64,000 nucleotides of DNA from Odontocerum albicorne (lineage: Eukaryota; Arthropoda; Insecta; Trichoptera; Odontoceridae): contig OX463848.1 in NCBI GenBank assembly GCA_949825065.1, positions 41,806,766-41,870,765 of the forward strand, in the 5' to 3' direction. Positions 32,342 through 42,824 of the stretch are shown here, piece by piece. The notes under the pieces were generated by a model. The model saw only the letters and a program-made list of their open reading frames with translations. It did not search any database and was not told the origin of the DNA. How positions within the stretch are numbered: position 1 is the first letter of the stretch; each line of letters opens with the position of its first letter. The position numbers were made by a program, and so were the translations under genes.

Positions 32342-33411
32342 GTTACCACTAAGGTCCAAAAGTTTAAAGCGGATGTGGACAAATAACAAGCCGGCTATGT
32401 CCATCACATGGTCTGGTGTTGATACGGTTTTAGTTTGATACCTCTACCATCAGTAATGTCAACTAGAGCCGATTAAAAGTGTGTTGTTTTCTCTATATTC
32501 TGAAATGTTAATTGAATATTTATTTATTTAACACTTTTATTGCAATACAATCTGGCGGGATTATTACCAGGCGGCAATCTCTTCCAACCAACCAGACAAA
32601 AGTAAATGAAGCAAGTTACATGGTCGCATAAATCATTCAAATGACTATCCATTTCCACGAAATCCATAAACACATACGTGAGCACATGCCCACAAACCCC
32701 ACAAAGACGGACAATCACCCGAACATTATTTTTCATATAAAGTGAGATATCATCAATCAAAAGGAAAGGAAGGGATGGTGGAGAGGAAAGGAAAAGAAAA
32801 ATCAGGAACGAGACACGTTATTTTACTGACTAGAAATTAAGAGTTTTTCAGTCGCTTCTTAAAGCATGCCAAGGACGGAGCGAGTTTTATATTGGTTTGT
32901 AACTGATTCCAGAGTCTCACTGCATGGGCAGTAAAGGACGACGTAAATAAAGAGGAGCGGTGAACTGGAAAGGCCAATAAACATTCTCTGTTTGAGCGTA
33001 GCGGTAATCCATGATTGGAAAGACGCTGAAATTTTTCGGCGAGATACGAGGGTGCGGCGGGACAGTTAAGGATGGTATACAATAGAGACAGTATGTGAAT
33101 TTGGCGTCTATTTCTAACATTCAACCAGTTCAATGCCTTCTGGTATGAAGTTATATGGTCGTACTTTCGTAGGTTGAAAATGAATCTTAGACACACATTT
33201 TGTAGGTGCTGTAATTTGTCCAGCTGTTCCTCTGTAACATCCAAGTAACATACGTCCGCATAGTCCAGAATATGGCGTGGTTATAAAGTTCCTTTCGATA
33301 GAAGAGAAAATCCTGGCAGAAACTAGACCACTTCAGCATCTAAACATCACTTGGTGTATGTGCATAAACGCCCAACTTATTTAGATCGAAAACTTTTGGA
33401 CCTTAGTGGTA
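32342..33411. mobile_element. Foldback/MITE FB-3 copy split by a LINE-A
   Basis: The ends are perfect inverted repeats over CCACTAAGGTCCAAAAGTTT (left 32344-32363; complement ending at 33401), with TA outside both ends. Inner blocks match the FB-3 copy at 15916-16405. A 748-bp LINE-A sits inside, so the host element itself is about 320 bp. Confidence 0.7.
32520..33267 (-). mobile_element. LINE-A 3' end, best-preserved RT tail
   Basis: The minus frame starting at the 5' end reads ILDYADVCYLDVTEEQLDKL and LQNVCLRFIFNLRKYDHITS, and continues through FPVHRSSLFTSSFTAHAVRL (the AVRLWN block) to FKKRLKNS and a stop at 32837; 135 codons are open from the internal Met at 33244. The 3' UTR and (TAAA)n end follow. 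GAATAT at 32514-32519 and 33268-33273 looks like the target duplication. Only the RT C-terminus is present. Confidence 0.8.
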
Positions 33412-33479
33412 TGTAATTTTGTCTTGGTATCTCAGAGACCAGGTATCTTGTCTCCGTATTGGAGATTAACAAACACCTC

Positions 33480-33770
33480 AATAATAATAAGACAATTTAT
33501 ATAGCGCCGTTTAGAGATCAATCTATCCTCAAGAGCGCTCTACGAGTAACTCAGGATTCGAATCCACTAATAAATGTTTATAAGACCTCCCTAAAAGGAT
33601 CGTCTTTAAATGCTTCCTAAAGCTGTACACGTCACCTGTATCTCTGACATTCCACGCCACAGTACCAGTAACGGTAAAAGCTCGACCAGAATATCTCGCC
33701 CTATTGGATCGATTTGGAACAACAAATTTATTTGTTGAAGAAGAAATCGTACTTAAAGTTCTTTTTCTCT
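33480..33770 (-). mobile_element. LINE-E 3' end with TTA-rich tail
   Basis: The minus strand encodes VRDTGDVYSFRKHLKTILLG and ends GGCGCTATATAAATTGTCTT followed by ATTATTATT, the 3' signature of this LINE family. 5' truncated. Confidence 0.6.
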
Positions 33771-33844
33771 CCTAATGATCTTCTCTAAGAAACAGATTAG
33801 AAAGGTGCAATGGCGATATCTCAGATCTTATGAAGAACCATACT

Positions 33845-34490
33845 AAATAGTTATTTTTACGGACTGTTACAAACTACTCGGTTTTGTAATGAGAATATCA
33901 AGAGAATTTAACAGCACCGATATCATCCGAAACTTATGTAATTATCTAATTAGAACCAAATTAGAATATGCATCTACGGTTTGGGCTCCTCATCAGCTCA
34001 AATATTAAAACAATATAGAACAAATACAAAAAAAAATCCTCAGATATCTATGGTACAGAACAAAGGGCGATTACCCAAAAAATGCTCACCATGCTGAACT
34101 TCTCACGGTGTGTAACTATAGAAGCCTTGAAACAAGAAGGCAAGAATCCATTGCGATATTCCTAATAAAGGTTTTCCAAGGTTCCTTTAACTGTCCCGCG
34201 ATTCTAGAAGCACTAAGTTTATATGTACCCAATAAATATATCCGTGCAAGGAATCACCCTCTGTTCTACATACCAACTTACAGGACGAATATCATGGCTA
34301 AACACTCAGTCAGGCGTGGTATAGAGATATTGAACCAACTGAATGACACGGTTGATATATTCTCGGTACCGCCTAGCAGTGTGAGAAGAATCCTGGCTGT
34401 TATTACTCCTAACGAATAAGCTAACGCTAGAAGCAAACCCTCTTTGTGTAACAGGAGAAATCCGTGCAAAGTGGATAAAAAAAATAATAA
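33845..34490 (+). mobile_element. LINE-B 3' end, longest copy (Jockey-like)
   Basis: The frame begins CYKLLGFVMRISREFNSTDI, then IRTKLEYASTVWAPHQLKY (the YASTVW block typical of Jockey-type RT tails), and reaches LETRRQESIAIFLIKVFQGS and the shared end at PNE*. One stop occurs near the middle. The A-rich tail is at 34475-34490. Copies at 3529 and 10240 are shorter versions. Confidence 0.8.
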
Positions 34491-34617
34491 TAATATTTAA
34501 AACCGTAAAAATCAGTATTATGGAAAAATTGTTGATTTTCCTGAATAGTATAAGATCGATTTATCATGTAAGACTAATTTTAAAGCTCTTAAAATTATTA
34601 AATTAAAACACTTCATC

Positions 34618-34845
34618 CGTGTTTTCAAAAGCAACTGAAAAAAAAACTCTTAATTTTAAGGCAGTAATGTAAGATGTTCCCGATTTTCCTTTTTTCTCCA
34701 TCATCCCTTAATTTTTCCTTTGATTGATGACATGTCACTTTTAGTTTTATTATACATATTATTCATGAATTTTGTATAGGCGAATAATGATTTGAATCAT
34801 TTTTACGGTCATATAGCTTCCTTTATTAATTTTTGTCTGTTATAC
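34618..34845 (+). mobile_element. Old LINE-A 3' UTR fragment
   Basis: The block order matches LINE-A (AACTGAAAAAAAAACTCTTA, CCTTTGATTGATGACAT, ending in TTTTTGTCTG) with heavy substitution. Confidence 0.5.
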
Positions 34846-34957
34846 AGTATTACCAAAATAAAAATTTAAAAAAATCAGTGCCATAACATAAGAGTGCTGG
34901 GGTGAGGGCTTACCGGAATGGGTGTTTATGAAGATGATGTTAGTATATAGTATATGG

Positions 34958-35362
34958 CAGTGCTCCGCAACCGGTGTGCCGTGAGCCGGATACAGGTGTG
35001 CCGCGGTCAAATTCAATGTATTTGACATTTTAAAAATTTTCATTATGTATTTAATACACAATGACAAATTAATTTTCATAATATTGTCTATTTTTCAAAA
35101 TGTAGTACAGAATAATTATTATAACTAAATAATTTTTCAATGGTCCCCCAGCGCCTGGTGCCAACTGTTGAAAACTGCGTAGTGTGCTTTGTACACACCA
35201 TGGCCGCACCAAATTAGTCAAAGAGAAAGAAAAATGACCCTTATGCGCGTCGCTAAAGACTCATGCGCATGCGTTAAACTATATATTTTAGCTTTTGGTG
35301 TGCCGCGGAATTCTAGGAAGAATTTTGGTGTGTCGCAGGTGAGAAAAGGTTGTGGAGCACTG
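34958..35362. mobile_element. hAT-type MITE with perfect 8-bp target duplication
   Basis: The ends are CAGTGCTCCGCAACC and GGTTGTGGAGCACTG (one mismatch as inverted repeats), matching the CAGTG...CAACC pattern of hAT elements. GTATATGG is duplicated exactly at 34950-34957 and 35363-35370. Sub-terminal GTGTGCCG blocks occur in inverted order. 405 bp, no transposase. Confidence 0.9.
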
Positions 35363-35386
35363 GTATATGGTATTACATCCTCACAT

Positions 35387-35664
35387 CTTTATAACGTTAT
35401 AAAGGTGTGCAAAAGAATGAAGTGGCAATGGGCAGGACACGTAGCCAGAATGTCAGACTCCCGATGGACATCCGAAATAATCCAATGGTACCCAAGAGGC
35501 ATAAAGAGGCCCAGAAGAAGACCGAAGGTACGCTGGATAGATGAAATCAGGAAGCATGGCTGCATCACATGACATCAACGAGCAAAAAAACGAACCATAT
35601 GGAGTCAACTTGGGGAGACCTTCATCCAGCAGTAGATCGACCCTGGTTGACAGTGATGATGATG
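35387..35664 (+). mobile_element. Short RTE insertion with 12-bp target duplication
   Basis: Encodes VCKRMKWQWAGHVARMSDSR and GIKRPRRRPKVRWIDEIRKH, a KWQWAGHVAR-type RTE tail, and ends with a GATGAT-repeat. ACATCCTCACAT is duplicated at 35375-35386 and 35665-35676. Strongly 5' truncated (278 bp). Confidence 0.85.
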
Positions 35665-35721
35665 ACATCCTCACATTATATTAGGCCTTGAACTTGTTGA
35701 ACGTGAAAAACTCGCATTCTA

Positions 35722-36740
35722 CCTCTATTGTATAATATCCTTGACTGTCCCGCCACCTCCTCTTATCTCGCCGAAAATTTTCACCGTCTTTCCGATCATG
35801 GACTTACGATACGCTCAAACAGAGATTGTTTATTGACCTTCCCAGTTTACCGCTTTTATTTTTTTACGTCGTCCTTTACTGTCCACTCTGGAATCAGTTA
35901 CAAACCAATGTTAGACTCGCTCCGTACTTGGCATGCTTTAATAAGCGACTGAAAAAACTCTTAATATCTAGTCAGTATTATAACGTGTTTCATTCCTGAT
36001 TTTTCTTTCCTCTACACCATCCTTTTCTTTTTCCTTTGATTGATGATATCTTACTTTATAATAAATGGAATTTTCGGGTGATTGTCCGTCTTTGTGTGGT
36101 TTATGAACCTATGCTCACGTATCTTCTTCTTCCTAGTGTCATGTCAGGTCCCCCAACGTTGACTATCACCTGACAGTAAGCATATTTGTCCACGACAGCC
36201 CGAAAAAGATCCCTAACGCTCCTTATACCAGTCCAATCACGTATATTGCGGAGCCAGGAGATTTGCCTCCTGCCAACACCTTTTCGACCCTCTATTTTGC
36301 CTTGGATAATCAGGTGCAGTAATTTGTACTTTTCTCCTCTACGTACACGACCCAAATATGACACCTTTCGGATTTTAATATTAGTCACCAACTCTCTATC
36401 AACTTTGGCTCTTTAAAGAACCATTTTATTGCTGACCATATCCGTCCAGGGTATCCGTAGCATTCTTCGGTACATCCACATTTCGAATGCTTCCAATCAG
36501 TTCATACCACTAACTTTGAGGGTCCAAGATTCCACTCCATGTAATAACACTGACCAAACGTAGCATTTGTCGTTATCAAAGTTTCAAGTTTAGATTATCA
36601 TCGTTATTGCTTACGTATATGTTATGTTCGTGAATTTCGTAGGGATGGGTAGCCGTTTGATTTGTTTTGTGACCATGTAACTTGCTTTATTTACTTTTTT
36701 CTGGTAGGCTGGAAGAGTTGTTTTTGCAATGAAGTGAGGT
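35722..36740 (+). mobile_element. LINE-A 3' end interrupted by an RTE insertion
   Basis: Encodes LYNILDCPATSSYLAENFHR and LSDHGLTIRSNRDCLLTFPV, then the UTR to 36121. The UTR resumes at 36609 (GTATATGTTATGTTCGTGAA) and ends near 36740 with a decayed tail. About 30 bp in the RT tail are deleted relative to the 32.5 kb copy. Confidence 0.75.
36122..36608 (-). mobile_element. RTE-type insertion inside LINE-A
   Basis: The minus strand gives WSVLLHGVESWTLKVSGMN, LEAFEMWMYRRMLRIPWTDM, ELVTNIKIRKVSYLGRVRRG and SWLRNIRDWTGIRSVRDLF, ending VGGPDMTLGRRR. A GAAGAAGAAG tail lies at 36122. Flanks GCTCACGTA (36113-36121) and GCTTACGTA (36609-36617) form a 9-bp target duplication with one change. 487 bp, RT thumb and tail only. 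Confidence 0.85.
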
Positions 36741-37534
36741 GTTTATAAATTATTATTTTTATTTAGCTTAAATATTTGCACTTAAATAAGTTCATTAATT
36801 TGAGCACTTGCGATAATTAAAAAAAAACACGTATATTCTATTATTCGAAATTTTAATCTTTAATATATTTTAATAAATACTGAATTTAATATCATTTAAA
36901 GAGTGTATACATATTTTTGGGACACACCTTATAAGTGCTTAAATAGCATTTGCAATCGCACACGGTGTATTATGCAGCTATTCTCAAGATTTGCATACAC
37001 AATTTGTGTGGAATTGCTTTTAAGACATTTCAAAACCATGCACTTACAATTCCAAAATTCCCCAAACCAAACTTCGGCTAAAATATGCAGTAGAATAGCA
37101 TGACATTTCCATAGAATATGAAACAATAAACGCGAATTCCTAAGCAAGTCAGATTGCAGCAGATTCAAATTAAAGCCAGATGCATAAGTGCAAGTCATGG
37201 TTGAACAATCGATTCGACTTGGGCGAAAATGCACCCGAGCGGAATGGAACTAGACCACTGCATGATAAGTGCATTGCTGAAGAATTTAAAAAGTCACGAT
37301 AGCTCCATTGCACAAGTACAGATTGCCGAAATACAAAAGAATGCCAATGTTTCAAATACGTAGGATGCAATATGTATACGGAGTATTTGGTATTAGATTC
37401 ATTATTTTGTATGATTCCCTCAACACATCTACATACTCGTATATTGATGATGCGGACATCCTGAAATAGTTGGCCTGAAGACAGTGGTTTTCAGCCCTTT
37501 TGAACAATAGTTTTTTTATGTATCATATATTATG
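36741..37534. other. Unassigned stretch
   Basis: Two minus frames (36929-37234 and 37170-37370) have no recognisable domain. No repeat within the window matches. Confidence 0.25.
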
Positions 37535-37690
37535 ACAATTCTTTTGTCGTTATTGGTTCTGTGGAGTGGAATGGTATGTTTTTAAGTGTTAGAAATGTGT
37601 CCTATGGCATGTGCAGCTTTGGAAGTACTTCAAAACAACCCTTTTTGGAAGGTTTTTATACATTTTTGAGATTATTCTCGTATGAACATT
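37535..37690 (+). mobile_element. LINE-E fragment
   Basis: A decayed version of the LINE-E tail (GTGGAGTGGAATGG..., AGCTTTGGAAGTACTTCAAA). Confidence 0.45.
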
Positions 37691-37696
37691 ACTACA

Positions 37697-37745
37697 CCTG
37701 AGGTGCATTGCCGCGCGGTAACGCACTGGCCGCTCGCGCCGTGCT
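37697..37745 (+). mobile_element. SINE-1 head fragment
   Basis: GAGGTGCATTGCCGCGCGGT with AACGCACTGG is the A-box half of SINE-1; the B box is lost. Confidence 0.45.
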
Positions 37746-37749
37746 TTAG

Positions 37750-37870
37750 ACATGTAGATATGGTTTAGGCATGTAGAACGAATAAATAAAGAAAGACTGA
37801 CGAAACAAACATAAAATGCTAATGTATGATAAAGGCGTAGTAGAGGAAGACCGAGGGAAGTGTAACAAAA
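37750..37870 (+). mobile_element. LINE-C fragment
   Basis: Contains GGTTTAGGCATGTAGAACGA and the AGACTGACGAAACAAACATA block of the LINE-C RT tail. Confidence 0.55.
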
Positions 37871-37871
37871 A

Positions 37872-38225
37872 GAAAGTCTAACATATCAGTAGTAACGGAA
37901 ATAAATTGGACAGATTCGAGGCCCTGGAAATATTTTACTAAATGCATCAAGGTGAACTTTACTAAATGCATCAAGGTCGTCTGGTGAACACATATATTCC
38001 CATGATCTCGCCTCTACTCGCTGAATTTGTCTCCTGCCTCCCTCCACCCACAATCCCCAAACCGAATATTTACCGTTAGAACTGTGTATGTCGGTACCAG
38101 TTCGAACAGAATTCAGTCTTGTTTGTGATGTCCTGATGATGATGTGAAATCCCTGAAACCGGTAGGGTTATACCGTTATATAAAGTGGAATAAGCAGTGT
38201 TTGATGAAACAAATTACAAAGTGTA
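37872..38225 (+). mobile_element. One arm of foldback element FB-1
   Basis: Matches the right arm of the palindrome at 59355-59957 in order: GGACAGATTCGAGGCCCTGG, TTTACCGTTAGAACTGTGTA, AAACCGGTAGGGTTATACCG and GTGGAATAAGCAGTGTTTGA. The other arm is absent. Confidence 0.7.
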
Positions 38226-38284
38226 ACACATTCAAATTTAAGTGCAGTGTGGTGTATGTTTGTAGTGTTCATATATTACATAAT

Positions 38285-38550
38285 CATAGATTATTATAAG
38301 ATCTCCCTAAAATATATTGAAGTGCTTCCTAAAGCTGCACACATCACCCATAACTCGAACACGTCTAGATAGACGGTTTTACGCCACAGGACCAGCTACG
38401 GAAAAAGCCCATATTAATACGGAACAATTAATTTGTTCGATGTAGATGATGTTCATACAATGGAGATATTCCATTAAGGAACTCGATCCAGAAAGTTTGC
38501 GACGATCTTTGATAAAGGCTTTCAGTTGTAAACGTGCCATCTCCTGCGTA
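38285..38550 (-). mobile_element. LINE-E fragment
   Basis: The complement matches 33550-33800 (AGCTGCACACATCACCCATA, ACGCCACAGGACCAGCTACG). Decayed. Confidence 0.5.
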
Positions 38551-39009
38551 GACGAATGGTAATATTTATGGAATGCGTCATACCCAAAGGAATAAGGTAT
38601 TAAAAAATATAATATATGTGGTTTAGATTGTTTTATCTGTCAAAATACCTTAATTTCTTGGAAACTATATTGAATAAATAGTTCTATAGAATAACAAAAT
38701 TGCTTTCGAAATGGTTTTCGCGTGGGGTTTGAAATTATGTGAATTCAATATTATCTATTCTACTGGCTTCGTTTGTCAGTTTTTTTATAAACCTTAAACA
38801 CACAAATCATAACTTCAAAGAAAGTAAAGCTAAATATTTACATACGTTATAAAAAATTTATTAAAAAAAATTAGATACACAAATCTATAATCAAAAACAA
38901 ACGACTGATTATTTACTAAAGAATACAAAAGCTATCATCAACCCTCTTATTTTTTTTTTCTTAGCGTCAATTATACTAAGTTAGTCAAAAAGCTTTGAAA
39001 GCGGAAATG
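38551..39009. other. Unassigned stretch
   Basis: Very AT-rich, no feature supported. Confidence 0.25.
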
Positions 39010-39748
39010 AAAATACATTTTTTTTGGGGGAAAATCACTTTTATTGCTCAGTATAGTCTCCCATAAGATCAATACACTTGGTCCAACGATCTTCCAACTT
39101 TTGTCCCATCACGGAAGTGACTTTCTGGAAGACCTGCAAAATACTCCTCTACGACGGCTATAACCTCTTCGTTTGATGAAAAATGCTTTCCACGAAGGAA
39201 TTTTTTGAGGTGTGAGAACAGCCAGAAGTAAGAGGGAGCTAAATCTGGCGAATAGGGTGGATGCTGCAACAATTCGTACCCCAATTCACTGATTTTCGCG
39301 ATGGTTTTTTGAGCTGTGTGAGCAGGTGCATTGTCTTGATGAAAAATGATTTTTTTATTCTGCAAACCGGGTCTGTTTTCTCAATTTTTTTCATCCAACT
39401 GGTCCAAAAGGTCACAATAATAATCAGAGTTGATTGTCTTACCAGTTTGGAGATAATCTATCAATAAAATTCCTTTTGCATCCCAAAAAACTGACGCTAA
39501 CACCTTCTTGGCCGATTTCTGGACACGAACTCGCTTCGGAGCCAAAGTGAAAATTTTCACGATTTAATTCCATTTTTGGCCTTGATGAATTTTTCAAGTC
39601 ACTGTAAACAACACAAATGGCACTCGTATGACAAAACTTTCTGAGTACGCATACCATTAAAAACGTCAAACTTTACGATGCTTATGTCAGATTTGACGTA
39701 TCTACACCGGTGCTACCATATCTCAAAACTTAAGTAGCAACCCTCGTA
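39010..39748 (-). mobile_element. Internally deleted mariner of a different subfamily
   Basis: On the minus strand the left terminus reads TACGAGGGTTGCTACTTAAG, followed by a leader and MELNREN. A deletion then joins this to APKRVRVQKSAKKVLASVFW in another frame. The right terminus is diverged and I cannot match it to the left one. Confidence 0.75.
39069..39600 (-). pseudogene. Mariner transposase remnant, third catalytic Asp changed to Tyr
   Basis: The minus strand reads SAKKVLASVFWDAKGILLID, TGKTINSDYYCDLLDQLDEK, a stop, then KKIIFHQDNAPAHTAQKTIA and HPPYSPDLAPSYFWLFSHLK (39365-39069). The HQDN Asp is present. The DD34D third Asp, expected in SPDLAPSD, is Tyr here (TAC). The first Asp (TGDE region) lies in the deleted part between the N-terminus and FWD. 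A one-base loss near 39110 shifts the end to GTKVGRSLDQVY. The protein is dead three times over. Confidence 0.85.
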
Positions 39749-40119
39749 TAATATTTTTCGATTGGCAAACAATAAAAAAATAATAAATTATTGTTAATAT
39801 TCTTGATACATATGTCGAGAGGTTAAAAAAAATATGTACTCGTATAATCGGCAATCGGCTATTCCGCAAGTAACCGTTTTGCCGCAATTTTCTTGATCGT
39901 TACCGGAAAATAAATTCAATTTCCACGCCGACGTTACCGCAAATCACTGCTTCATTAGTATTTCATGGATTCACAATAAACTATGTCATAAGTATATTTT
40001 TATTTTTCACCTTCACTAAAGTCAACAAAAATAAATTTAAAATCCCTACAAATGCCGATAATACAATTATGCGAGACAAAATTCTGTGTTTTACATACAT
40101 TAAACATAACATCTCATAA
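39749..40119. other. Unassigned stretch
   Basis: No frame or repeat supported. TTACCGGAAAATAAATTC near 39900 loosely echoes the GTTACCGG patch near 20060. Confidence 0.2.
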
Positions 40120-40410
40120 TTTCCTTGTTAGGGTAGACGGAGACGACAGAGCGCATTTTTTTCTTATCACGATATATTCCTTTCATCTCCACATTTATAT
40201 ATACTTGTATATATTCTCATGCAGTTTCTTCTGTTTGTCTTAATCTGTAACTTTCCTTCTTTCAAGATATCATACACTTGGTCCAACCATAATTTTCTCG
40301 GTCTTCCTCTACCACCACTCCCACTCATGCTTGCATTATAAACTTGTTTTTTCAGTCTTTCGTAACCCATCCGTTCAACTTGTTTCAACTATCTCAACGT
40401 CCTCTATATC
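40120..40410 (-). mobile_element. LINE-C fragment with readable RT tail
   Basis: The minus strand encodes QVERMGYERLKKQVYNASMS, GRGRPRKLWLDQVYDILKEG and the Arg/Asn-rich end (40388-40167). It abuts the 156-bp array. Confidence 0.65.
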
Positions 40411-40429
40411 ACCCTTCTTAGCATATCAG

Positions 40430-41490
40430 TTTTTAAATTTCTTACGAGACATGACATATGTTCGTGGAAGCACTTGACATTCTCTAGCAACATCCTTAAC
40501 TCTGTCGCCACTGAGCCCATGTCCAGCAATTAAAGCGAAATGATTTATACATAACATAGGTGCTGTAGTTAGAGAGCGCCTTGGACAGTGCTGGTACAGA
40601 AGTCTAAAGACATATTTTCGTGGAGGCACTGGACATTCTCTAGCAACATCCATAACTCTGTCGCCACTGAGCCCATGTCCAGCAATTAAAGCGAAATGAT
40701 TTATACATAACATAGGTGCTGTAGTTAGAGAGCGCCTTGGACAGTGCTGGTACAGAAGTCTCAAGATATACGTTCGTGGAAGCACTTGACATTATTAAGC
40801 AACATCCTTAACTCTGTCGCCACTGAGCCCATGCCCAGCAATTAAAGCTAAATGATTTATACATAACATAGGTGCTGTAGTTAGATAGCGCCTTGGACAG
40901 TGCTGGTACATAAGTCTCAAGATATACTTTCGTGGAAGCACTGGACATTATCTAGCAACATCCTTAACTCTGTCGCCACTGAGCCCATGTCCAGCAATTA
41001 AAGCTAAATGATTTATACATAACATAGGTGCTGTAGTTAGAGAGCGCATTGGACAGTGCTGGTACATAAGTCTGAAGATATACGTTCGTGGATGCACTGG
41101 ACATTCTCTAGCAACATCCTTAACTCTGTCGCCACTGAGCCCATGTCCAGCAATTAAAGCTAAATGTTTTATACATAACATAGGTGCCGTAGTTAGAGAG
41201 CGCCTTGGACAGTGCTGGTACAGAAGTCTCAAGGTATACTTTCGTGGAGGCATTTGACATTCTCTAGCAACATCCTTAACTATGTCACCACTGAGCCCAT
41301 GTCCAGCAATTAAAGCTAAATGATTTATGCGTAACATAGGTGCTGTAGTTAGAGAGCGCCTTGGACAGTGCTGGTACATAAGTCTCAAGGTATACTTTCG
41401 TGGAGGCACTTGGCATACTCTAGCAACATCCTTAACTCTGTCGCACTGAGTCCATGTCCAGCAATTAAAGCTAAATGATTTATAAATAAT
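40430..41490 (-). repeat. Satellite array, seven 156-bp units with an open 52-codon frame
   Basis: Block CTCTAGCAACATCCTTAACT recurs every 156 bp (about 40481, 40637, 40793, 40949, 41105, 41261, 41417). As 156 is divisible by three, the minus strand gives a protein repeat (HCPRRSLTTAPMLCINHLAL, IAGHGLSGDRVKDVARECQ) open over 41409-40948 and 40785-40426. Breaks come from stops at the same codon pair (RE to two stops in the third unit, E to stop in the fourth) and one base lost in the last unit. I do not recognise the peptide. Probably non-coding satellite, with the frame kept because the units are young. Confidence 0.9.
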
Positions 41491-42389
41491 AAAACATTAA
41501 AATTATATCTTCGAAACGATGTCACGTCATTGAAGTGAGACGAGGAGGCGTTTGATTTAAGCCAATGAGGATGGCAAGTCTTAACTAGCTGTTTCCAGGG
41601 TCTGGCGGCATGAACAACTAAACAGTGATTTTAAAAATATTATCATGTTCAATGATAAATGTGTTTCTTCATAATTCCTATTTTATTATCTTTCCTATCG
41701 TCCTCTTCGCTAAACACTTTTCCTTTTTAATTGTATATCGATTTCAAAGACTTTTTCGGCAGGTGTTTAGATTTTTTTCTATGGACCTGCAAATCATCAC
41801 TTGAAAAATAATAAGTTAGCGTGCCGTATTACGGAACCATCGCTACTATAGAAATTAGACGTGAGTAGACTCTAAATATGATGTGATGGTACCCTTTTAT
41901 ATTGACTTGCGGATTCAACTTAGCCCAAAATAGATATATAATATGTTATGTGATTATATAACGATAAACGTACAATTGAAAAGGTAATTGTTTTTTTTCT
42001 TTCTGAAACACCGAAGTTCGCTGGAAATCTGATAAATCTCTATTTAGTTAGATTTGACAAATTTATTTCCATAATTCAGAGGTAGACAATAGAAAGACGC
42101 GAGTACGGAATATAAAAACTATTGCATAAATCAATATTGTGTCAAAAACTCGATTCGAAAGAAAAAAAGTTCCACAGGTGAAATACAAACCCAATACCAT
42201 TTCAAACATGGCTTTGAACATAAGCTTCAGTATTTTATTTGTTTTAATCGCTGTTCATACAAATTCGGATGCGTCCAGCCGTTGAACAATGTTGAGTTAT
42301 ACTGATTTACAGATTACATTTTAGCAGAGCAAACAGTAAACTTTCTTGTTTAAAAAATGTATATTTGTTTTACTTATTTTATATGCTGG
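41491..42389. other. Unassigned stretch
   Basis: AT-rich with no supported frame. No repeat match. Confidence 0.25.
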
Positions 42390-42600
42390 AAGCAAAGCAA
42401 GTATTAGTGTGAACGGTGCCTAAACCGGTTTGTTTAATATTTCAACAAGGGTAAAACAAGGATGTATAATTTCACCTTGGTTGTTTAATGTTAATTCACA
42501 TGGATTCGTGTGTGAAGGAACTACGGAGGGCAATCGGTGGCATACAAATATCGAATGGGAATGTGTTTGGATTGATGTATGCTGATGAGATGGTGTAATC
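42390..42600 (+). mobile_element. LINE RT palm fragment with altered catalytic box
   Basis: The + strand reads GLFNISTRVKQGCIISPWLF (motif B), then after a frameshift DSCVKELRRAIGGIQISNGN and FGLMYADEMV. The catalytic YADD is YADE here. It resembles the palm of LINE-C/RTE-type elements. Confidence 0.7.
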
Positions 42601-42824
42601 CACCCTTTCCACATGGACTCGTCAGTGTCTTTTGGGGTTTCTACCCCATCTCACAATACCCTCTACTTTAGATATTTCTCGGGTACGGATTTAAATCAAT
42701 CTCAAAAGTGTTTTGCCTGCAATAGCTGTGAGAGTTTTCATTTCATTAGTTTTATGCATATTTTTTTTTGTATCTGCTCTGTACTATATTGCATTAGTCA
42801 TATATAACATACAACATAAATACG

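Noticed and set aside
41000..41409. Functional repeat protein from the 156-bp array
   Set aside because: Stops and an indel occur within the array, no start or splice context is seen, and exact tandem identity is explained by satellite turnover; kept as a finding, not as a gene.
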